Assembly: GCA_029567325.1 (NCBI GenBank)
Contig: JAKQLF010000151.1
Coordinates: 1-39,495 of the forward strand
Direction of reading: 5' to 3'
Source of the DNA: Bacteroidota bacterium
Lineage (GTDB): Bacteria; Bacteroidota; Bacteroidia; Chitinophagales; Saprospiraceae
Length of the DNA: 39,495 nucleotides
Both the position numbers and the translations under genes were made by a program. How positions within the stretch are numbered: the stretch's first letter is position 1; every line of letters starts with the position of its first letter. The notes beneath the pieces are model-generated. The model had not been told where the DNA came from, ran no database searches, and was given only the letters and a program-made list of their open reading frames with translations. Below, one piece after another: positions 34,839 to 39,495 of this stretch.

Positions 34839-35435
34839 CTAGAATGATTGAGAAGTTTGTTTCTGGGGCTTGCCAAAGTAAACAGGTGACCACTTTATCA
34901 CCATATAAAAGACTAAAGAATACGCCAGTGTGCCCATAAAAAAGTTTTTTATGAAAGGTGCGCCTTGACTCAAAGCCATCATAAAACCACCAAATGTTCG
35001 AGGTAATAGTGCTTGGGTATTTACATCTTTACCAATAAAATACCAGTATTGAAAATCTGAAATAATCCAAAATACAAAACTAGCTAGTACTGATGAAGTC
35101 ACCACCCACATCATGTTTTTGAAGGTAGGAATGATTTTCCCAATATACATAATGAGTAAAAAGCAAGCAGAAATTACCCACCATCCATCACTCAAAATTC
35201 CATACGCTCCGCCATAAACCCATTGGTTGATTGCCATATCAGTCACCAACATCATGACCAATCCCAAAACTGGTGCGCCATTATTTTTATTCCATAAATG
35301 GCCACATAGCAAACAAAATGCACCAACTAAAGTGTAGTGGGTAATGATACTAAGGTCATAAGCATTTGCTGCAAACCTCAAGATGGCCAATGTAGTTAAA
35401 GAAAGGACGATGCCCAAAAGATTCCTAGATTGCAT
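34839..35435 (-). CDS. DUF6580-type membrane protein
   Basis: This ~198-aa protein has five to six hydrophobic segments, with H-Y-T-L-V-G-A-F-C-L-L-C-G-H near residue 30, a conserved-looking M-L-V-T-D-M-A-I-N-Q near 60, and R-T-F-G-G-F near 130. The pattern matches the DUF6580 putative transport family (S-component-like). The frame can be extended to a GTG at 35483, but a TAnnTTTG box ends exactly there, so I use ATG 35435. It precedes galK. Its substrate is unknown. Confidence 0.7.
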   Translation of the reverse strand: MQSRNLLGIVLSLTTLAILRFAANAYDLSIITHYTLVGAFCLLCGHLWNKNNGAPVLGLVMMLVTDMAINQWVYGGAYGILSDGWWVISACFLLIMYIGKIIPTFKNMMWVVTSSVLASFVFWIISDFQYWYFIGKDVNTQALLPRTFGGFMMALSQGAPFIKNFFMGTLAYSLVFYMVIKWSPVYFGKPQKQTSQSF

Positions 35436-35482
35436 ATTTGTTAAAATATTCCAAGATGTATGATGAATGAAAATAATCGGCA

Positions 35483-35490
35483 CAAAAATA
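35483..35490 (-). promoter_or_regulatory. Candidate -7 box (TATTTTTG) for the DUF6580-galK operon
   Basis: TATTTTTG on the minus strand matches TAnnTTTG and would start transcription near 35479, 44 nt before the ATG at 35435. No clear -33 TTG is present. The 302-bp spacer 35436-35737 otherwise contains only the divergent -7 box at 35714 and no gene I can support. Confidence 0.35.
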
Positions 35491-35713
35491 GAGAATACTT
35501 TGTACTTATGCTATTTGGAAGAAGATTTGTACTTAATCCGCATTTATTAATACTGAAACGTGCCTTTTCACCTTCTTTTCGATTTTTGATTTGAAATGTG
35601 TTTTGAAATTGTAATGAACTGATAGTCAAAAATTTACTTTTTTTCCATTCAACCATTTACATATCTTTTTGAAAAATATTTAAAAATTTTAATAATTTGA
35701 AAATGGAATGTAT

Positions 35714-35721
35714 TATTTTTG
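35714..35721 (+). promoter_or_regulatory. Candidate -7 box (TATTTTTG) for the gene at 35738
   Basis: A TAnnTTTG match puts the transcription start near 35725. That lies after the upstream in-frame start at 35708 and supports the ATG at 35738 as the true start. A TTTG at 35696-35699 is closer than the usual -33 distance, so the upstream box is weak. Confidence 0.4.
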
Positions 35722-35737
35722 GTCAAAACTTAAAACC

Positions 35738-36244
35738 ATGAAGAAAGTTTACATTTTATTTTTATTATCATTTGTTTCATTTGTTATGTTTGGTGGCAAC
35801 GATCCAGTCAAATCTGCAACCAAGTTTTCACAAAAGCAAAGTGAAGTAAATGATCAACTTTTCAAAATTCAAGAAATTGATAGGATTTTGAAAGAAGAAC
35901 AAATCACATACAGCGAATTGGCAGCAAAGTATCCTGATTTGGTCAATGCTACCAATCTTGCGCCTACTGTAGATGAGGGTATTTTTGAGAAGTCCGCTGA
36001 TTCTCCACTTGGTATTCCAGGATTTTGGTGGGGATTTTGCTTAGGTGTAGTAGGTCTCATCATCGTTTATGTATCTATGGATGAAGGTGCTGATAGAAAA
36101 GAGCAAGTAAAGAATGCTTTGATAGGCTGTGTAATTGCTTATGGAGTTTTCTTGTTATTCTATTTGGTTCTTTGGGGCGTATTATTCTCAACAACTGTTG
36201 ATGCATCAACTACGATTCCAACAATGATAGCGGGCAGCTGCTAA
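35738..36244 (+). CDS. Membrane protein with signal peptide and two C-terminal helices, unknown
   Basis: This 168-aa protein has a signal peptide (MKKVYILFLLSFVSFVMFGG) and a charged helical segment of about 60 residues (K-Q-S-E-V-N-D-Q-L-F-K-I). A G-I-P-G-F-W-W-G-F-C-L-G-V-V-G-L-I-I helix, a charged D-E-G-A-D-R-K-E-Q-V-K-N loop, a second helix (L-I-G-C-V-I-A-Y-G-V) and a short Thr-rich tail ending in Cys follow. I do not recognise the family. It is monocistronic by all signs: its own -7 box upstream and a strong intrinsic terminator 27 nt downstream, so it may be highly expressed. Confidence 0.75.
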   Translation: MKKVYILFLLSFVSFVMFGGNDPVKSATKFSQKQSEVNDQLFKIQEIDRILKEEQITYSELAAKYPDLVNATNLAPTVDEGIFEKSADSPLGIPGFWWGFCLGVVGLIIVYVSMDEGADRKEQVKNALIGCVIAYGVFLLFYLVLWGVLFSTTVDASTTIPTMIAGSC

Positions 36245-36270
36245 GTAGTTCCAGATTTAGAAATTATAAA

Positions 36271-36309
36271 AATCTCCGGCTTGATGCATTCAGCTGGAGA
36301 TTTTTTTTT
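36271..36309 (+). terminator. Strong intrinsic terminator after the gene at 35738
   Basis: AATCTCCGGCT (36271-36281) pairs with AGCTGGAGATT (36292-36302), 10 of 11 positions, around a 10-nt loop, followed by an uninterrupted T run (36301-36309). This is the clearest rho-independent terminator in the window. Confidence 0.85.
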
Positions 36310-36363
36310 ATGCTTATATTCAATATCTTCGACCTTTTAATTGTCATTTGTAAATATAAAAAA

Positions 36364-37032
36364 ATGCTGAGAGTGCTTTTTATAAAGCCGATCTATTTTA
36401 AGCTGATTGCCTTCTTATTTATCGTATCAATTTCGGGAAATAAGTTGTGGTCTCAGAAGCACCAAAACTTTGAGGCTAAATTCACCATGATGGAGCGCAA
36501 TACACTCAAAAACACCAGCATGTTGATGAAAGGCAATGTAAATTTCTCAAAACTCACTAACACGCTCATTTTTGAAATTAATTTCCCCAATGTGCAGAAA
36601 TGGATTGTTCGGGATTCTATTTTGAAAAAATATGAAGGCGATGTAGTCATCTCCGAATCAGTTTTGACTGGTTATCAAGATTTAGTAGTTTTTAAGGAAT
36701 TATTAGAATTGAAATCAAATGATTTTGGACTCAAGCAACACGGATTTGAAATGTCTGACGTTTCATCCCAAGATGGCACTGTTTATGTACAATGGACGCC
36801 ACCACCCTCTTTCAAAACTTTTGTAAAATACGTAACTACTGCTGCTAAGGATAATCTTCTACAAGGAGTCATCTTTACTGACATTGATGACAAAGATTTC
36901 AATACCACTTTGTTTGAAGAATATGCTTATGTGGACGATTTACCCATTCCGATGAAAATTGTACAACACTTTGAAGCGAAAGAAGAACAAATTTATAAAA
37001 CCATCTATTTCGAAAATGTGCAGATTCGCTAG
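36364..37032 (+). CDS. LolA-like outer-membrane lipoprotein carrier-type periplasmic protein
   Basis: This ~222-aa protein has a basic n-region and a hydrophobic signal peptide (ending I-S-G-N-K-L-W-S-Q), so it is exported. The body is beta-rich with a K-G-N-V-N-F-S-K segment near 60 and a pattern of short strands like the LolA/LolB fold, but without a recognisable family motif, so the name is tentative. I start at ATG 36364 because the 18-residue extension from 36310 would break the signal peptide. Its stop overlaps the start of yidD by 17 nt, so it leads a coupled operon of envelope proteins. Confidence 0.55.
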   Translation: MLRVLFIKPIYFKLIAFLFIVSISGNKLWSQKHQNFEAKFTMMERNTLKNTSMLMKGNVNFSKLTNTLIFEINFPNVQKWIVRDSILKKYEGDVVISESVLTGYQDLVVFKELLELKSNDFGLKQHGFEMSDVSSQDGTVYVQWTPPPSFKTFVKYVTTAAKDNLLQGVIFTDIDDKDFNTTLFEEYAYVDDLPIPMKIVQHFEAKEEQIYKTIYFENVQIR

Positions 37033-37429
37033 TCTTCTTTTGGTTATTGTATTGTCATTAACTTCCGTAAAAATTACGTGGGGGCAAAATGCATCAGATT
37101 TTGACTTTGCACTTGCTTTGACAAAGACAGAAAAAAAACAAAGTGTTGCAGCAACTTATCGATCAGATTTGTCAAATAATACCAATGAAGTCGAGGTTGT
37201 GTTTGTTTCACTTTTCTTTTTTTACAAAACGATCCTTTCTTCTCAGGATCAAAATGTCTGTAGTTTTCATCCTTCTTGCTCTGAGTATGGTATCAAAGCC
37301 ATAAAAACAAAAGGATTGATACAAGGTGGTATAATGACTTTTGATAGACTTACTCGATGCAATGGTCTGAGTCCTAGAAATTATGAAATTGACTACGAAA
37401 GACGTAAACTATCAGATCCTGTAAAATGA
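37016..37429 (+). CDS. yidD: YidD family protein with N-terminal signal peptide
   Basis: This 137-aa protein has a signal peptide (M-C-R-F-A-S-L-L-L-V-I-V-L-S-L-T-S, cleavage probably after T-W-G-Q) and a ~40-residue linker. The YidD core follows: V-C-S-F-H-P-S-C-S-E-Y-G near residue 92, then G-L-I-Q-G-G and D-R-L-T-R-C near 115. YidD proteins assist YidC in inserting membrane proteins and are normally about 70-100 aa with no signal peptide. Here the conserved domain would be exported. The start is ATG 37016, overlapping the LolA-like gene; an earlier in-frame ATG at 36959 lies inside that gene. Confidence 0.85.
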   Translation: MCRFASLLLVIVLSLTSVKITWGQNASDFDFALALTKTEKKQSVAATYRSDLSNNTNEVEVVFVSLFFFYKTILSSQDQNVCSFHPSCSEYGIKAIKTKGLIQGGIMTFDRLTRCNGLSPRNYEIDYERRKLSDPVK

Positions 37430-38265
37430 AAAATAACTTTTGTAAGTATTTGCTCCTAAGCTTTTCCCTTTTATTGTTTGCTACAGGATTGAAAGGACAA
37501 GAAAGTGGTGTCATAGACAGTACTAAGCAATCGCTTTTTGCAAAATACCTCTTTGATCAAGGTCTGTACAAATTCGCCGCTGAAGAATACGAGCGGCTTC
37601 ATTTTTACTTTCCACAAAATAAACAATATACCTTGGCTCTGTTTAAAGCTGATCGCTTTGCAGGAAATATAGATCACATGGAAGCTCGCCTCCAATTACT
37701 TCCAGATCAAGACAAGCAGTTGTCACGCCAGTACTTTTTGTCTTTGATCAATAACGACCAACCTCAACTAGCCCAACAATTGCTCGACAATAGCTTGAGG
37801 GATTATGGTAAAATTTCTGAAGATTATTTTAAATTTAAGGTAGGTCTATTGGTAATGGATGGCAATCACAAAGCAGCTCTTGACACCATGCAAAAATACA
37901 AAGTGGACGATAGTGCTTTGGCAAACCTCATTGTGATGGGTAGTGAAAGCAAAAGGAAAAGTAAAACCCTGGCGGGCCTTATGTCTGCTATAGTCCCGAG
38001 CAGCGGACGGTTTTACGCCCGTGATTATAAAGACGCAATTTTCAGTCTGGTATTTATTGGCGGCACTGCCTTTCAATCCTACAAAAGGTTTAATAAAAGT
38101 GGTATCAATTCCGCAGGAGGATGGATATATGGAGGCATAAGTTTTGGCTTTTATTTGGGGAATATATGGGGCTCCGTAAAAGCCGCTGATCGATACAATG
38201 AGAAGAATTACAAAAAAGTCTACGATGAAACCAAGAATTATTTTAGTACTAGGTTTTTGGATTAG
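37426..38265 (+). CDS. TPR-like periplasmic protein with C-terminal helical/glycine-rich domain
   Basis: This 279-aa protein has a signal peptide (ending F-A-T-G-L-K-G-Q), about four helix pairs of TPR-like sequence (Y-L-F-D-Q-G-L-Y-K-F-A-A-E-E-Y-E-R-L), and from about residue 185 a small domain with S-A-I-V-P-S-S-G-R-F-Y-A-R-D-Y-K-D-A followed by hydrophobic, Gly-rich helices. The domain resembles DUF5683/TM2-like endings in other Bacteroidota envelope proteins. The ATG overlaps the yidD stop (ATGA), and its stop lies inside the next gene. The next gene has the same plan, so the two are tandem paralogs. Confidence 0.75.
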   Translation: MKNNFCKYLLLSFSLLLFATGLKGQESGVIDSTKQSLFAKYLFDQGLYKFAAEEYERLHFYFPQNKQYTLALFKADRFAGNIDHMEARLQLLPDQDKQLSRQYFLSLINNDQPQLAQQLLDNSLRDYGKISEDYFKFKVGLLVMDGNHKAALDTMQKYKVDDSALANLIVMGSESKRKSKTLAGLMSAIVPSSGRFYARDYKDAIFSLVFIGGTAFQSYKRFNKSGINSAGGWIYGGISFGFYLGNIWGSVKAADRYNEKNYKKVYDETKNYFSTRFLD

Positions 38266-39064
38266 CTTTTGCCTTTGTATGCAAGCCCAGGCTCCCATCG
38301 CCCGTTATGCTCAATCGCAAATGCTTCTGGGCCACCATGACATAGCCCTCAAAGAATTTCTTCGAGCCCACTTTAGTGGTGAAAAATCAGCAGAAATTCC
38401 GATCAATAAAAATATCAGCGATCTTTTCATTTTGAATGGCGATTACAAAAAGGCTTTGCAATTTTTGGATTATTACTATTTTGAAAACAAAAGCAGACCA
38501 GAAATTCAAGCTGAAATCACCTTAGAAAAGGTAAAAATTTACTTATTACAGAAAGAAACCAAATCTGCATTGTTTGAAGTATTTCAAATAAATAGCAGAA
38601 ATTACCAAGACAAAGACAGGCTCTTATTTTATACAGGATTGGCATTGTTGCACGATCATCAATATACAGAAGGGCTCAAATATTGGAAACGTTTATCTTA
38701 TATACAACCTGTGGATCACATCGAGTTGGATAAGCTGATTGGTAAACTTGAGAAAAATGAAAATCGAAATCCCAATCGGGCAAGATGGTTGAGCGCAGTC
38801 ATTCCAGGTTTAGGGCAAATGATTCATGGTGATGTAAAAGATGGTTTGATCTCACTATCGGTGGTTGCTGGGCTTACGTATTTATTTTTTGACGTGGCCA
38901 ATTCCCTTTCTTACGGCGATGCCTTTGTTTCTGTTGCTCCATGGTGGGCGAGGTACGAATTGGGTGGGATGTCTAATGCTGTAAAGCAGGCAAAAAAGCG
39001 CAAAGAAGAGCGACACCTGCAACACATTTCTGAAATGGTGATGATTATTCAAAAATCAATCTAA
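38225..39064 (+). CDS. TPR-like periplasmic protein, paralog of the preceding gene
   Basis: This ~279-aa protein has the same build as its neighbour: a signal peptide (W-I-S-F-C-L-C-M-Q-A-Q-A), TPR-like helices (L-L-G-H-H-D-I-A-L-K-E-F-L-R-A), and a C-terminal domain with S-A-V-I-P-G-L-G-Q-M-I-H-G-D-V-K-D-G and two hydrophobic helices. I use ATG 38225, which starts the signal peptide, rather than 38198. It overlaps the preceding gene by 41 nt, an unusually long overlap that favours coupled translation. The role is unknown; position after a LolA-like gene and yidD suggests envelope biogenesis. Confidence 0.75.
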   Translation: MKPRIILVLGFWISFCLCMQAQAPIARYAQSQMLLGHHDIALKEFLRAHFSGEKSAEIPINKNISDLFILNGDYKKALQFLDYYYFENKSRPEIQAEITLEKVKIYLLQKETKSALFEVFQINSRNYQDKDRLLFYTGLALLHDHQYTEGLKYWKRLSYIQPVDHIELDKLIGKLEKNENRNPNRARWLSAVIPGLGQMIHGDVKDGLISLSVVAGLTYLFFDVANSLSYGDAFVSVAPWWARYELGGMSNAVKQAKKRKEERHLQHISEMVMIIQKSI

Positions 39065-39098
39065 GCTAAAAAGGTTGTAGCTTCACTGTGGCTAAGGT

Positions 39099-39392
39099 TT
39101 AACTCAGTATTTTTCCACGTTCCACCATTTCCCAAAAATTCGTTGTATCTGTTGTGAGTTCTTCGTCCAACCATTGATCACCCCTAACTTGATACAAATA
39201 CCAAAAATAATAAGCCAAATCTCTTTTAGTGAATCCAGTTTTATATGCATTTTTCATATCAGCTTCATTGGCGAAACAAACCTTACCTGTACCTCCTTCT
39301 TGATCTTCGATAAAAAATAAACCAAGTTTGCTAGCGAATTTTAACACTGACTGGAAATGAAAATATTGAAGCAAAAGAAAATGAAAAGTCAA
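39099..39392 (-). CDS. Hypothetical protein, start unclear (no ATG), probably incomplete or frameshifted
   Basis: The frame is open from about 39485 down to 39099, but contains no ATG near its 5' end; the first in-frame TTG is 39392. The translation contains a soluble-looking segment (F-F-I-E-D-Q-E-G-G-T-G-K-V-C-F-A-N-E-A-D-M) and a W-E-M-V-E-R-G-K end. An ATG in another frame at 39478 opens a short piece that stops after six codons, so a frameshift or sequencing error may separate the true N-terminus from this body. I cannot name the family. The start region is crossed by a perfect 21-bp inverted repeat. Confidence 0.45.
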   Translation of the reverse strand: MTFHFLLLQYFHFQSVLKFASKLGLFFIEDQEGGTGKVCFANEADMKNAYKTGFTKRDLAYYFWYLYQVRGDQWLDEELTTDTTNFWEMVERGKILS

Positions 39393-39415
39393 ACTTTCTT
39401 TTGCTTCAATATTTT
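39360..39415. repeat. Perfect 21-bp inverted repeat with 14-nt loop
   Basis: The 21 bases at 39360-39380 are exactly complementary, in reverse, to 39395-39415 (both contain TTGAAGCAAAAG or its reverse complement CTTTTGCTTCAA). The loop is 39381-39394. The arms lie inside the frame of the preceding ORF entry, so a coding stretch would have to form a very stable RNA hairpin. No other inverted repeat of this length was seen in the window. Confidence 0.85.
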
Positions 39416-39495
39416 GGATGATGTCTCTAGTACGGATTTGAATTAATTTTTGTAGCTTTAAATGACACTTAATTCCATGGCAAGTTCAAGACCTT

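Noticed and set aside
35441-35656. Leftward open frame in the 35436-35737 spacer
   Set aside because: It has no recognisable features and crosses the -7 box assigned to the DUF6580 gene.
1-39495. CRISPR arrays or defence systems other than HigBA
   Set aside because: No evenly spaced repeat-spacer pattern and no Cas, restriction or other defence protein motifs were seen. The repeats at 20935-21041 have degenerate units and only ten-base cores, unlike CRISPR repeats.

Overview
The window is AT-rich and looks like a member of the Bacteroidota, probably Saprospirales-like. Evidence: a TamB gene overlapping a lipoprotein-type TamA (TamL), several TAnnTTTG -7 promoter boxes with almost no Shine-Dalgarno sequences, an IPTL-CTERM-like surface protein, a YidD with a signal peptide, and DUF4143 and DUF6580 families. 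The genus cannot be fixed from sequence alone. No rRNA, tRNA, CRISPR array, transposase or integrase was seen.

Layout. (1) 1-5998: envelope assembly genes tamB (5' end outside the window) and tamL. (2) 6466-15456: a first glycosylation locus. Two glycosyltransferases read rightward. A long leftward run then reads from an IPTL-CTERM-like secreted protein (15456), through an 84-aa Thr-rich peptide with a twin-arginine-like leader, a PqqD-like/GT2 fusion, and GT2, GT32 and GT4 enzymes, to an FkbM methyltransferase and another GT32 (8196). (3) 15754-18545: M1 metallopeptidase and a membrane protein. (4) 18624-21041: a small accessory block with a HigB/HigA toxin-antitoxin pair, a DUF4143 ATPase and an array of four spaced dyad repeats. 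(5) 21255-33505: a second polysaccharide locus with UDP-glucuronate decarboxylase, GT2, a phosphodiesterase-like protein, aldo/keto reductase, YfhO-type membrane protein, a flippase/GT4/GT2 operon and a nucleotide-sugar 4-epimerase. (6) 33662-35435: galactokinase and a DUF6580 membrane protein. (7) 35738-39064: an unknown two-helix membrane protein ended by a strong terminator, then a tightly coupled LolA-like / YidD / TPR / TPR operon. (8) 39099-39495: an ORF without an ATG start, containing a perfect 21-bp inverted repeat.

How it fits together. The two sugar loci share the logic of cell-surface glycan synthesis: nucleotide-sugar enzymes (UDP-GlcA to UDP-Xyl and UDP-GalA, galactose salvage), many glycosyltransferases, a flippase, and outer-membrane assembly factors at the left edge. 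The most unusual part is 14761-8196. A short Thr-rich peptide with an export-type leader lies directly upstream of a protein joining a PqqD-like peptide-binding domain to a glycosyltransferase with a DxH motif like that of polypeptide GalNAc-transferases, followed by a run of sugar-adding enzymes and an FkbM methyltransferase. My best hypothesis is a leader-directed O-glycopeptide pathway. This is inference from domain content and gene order.
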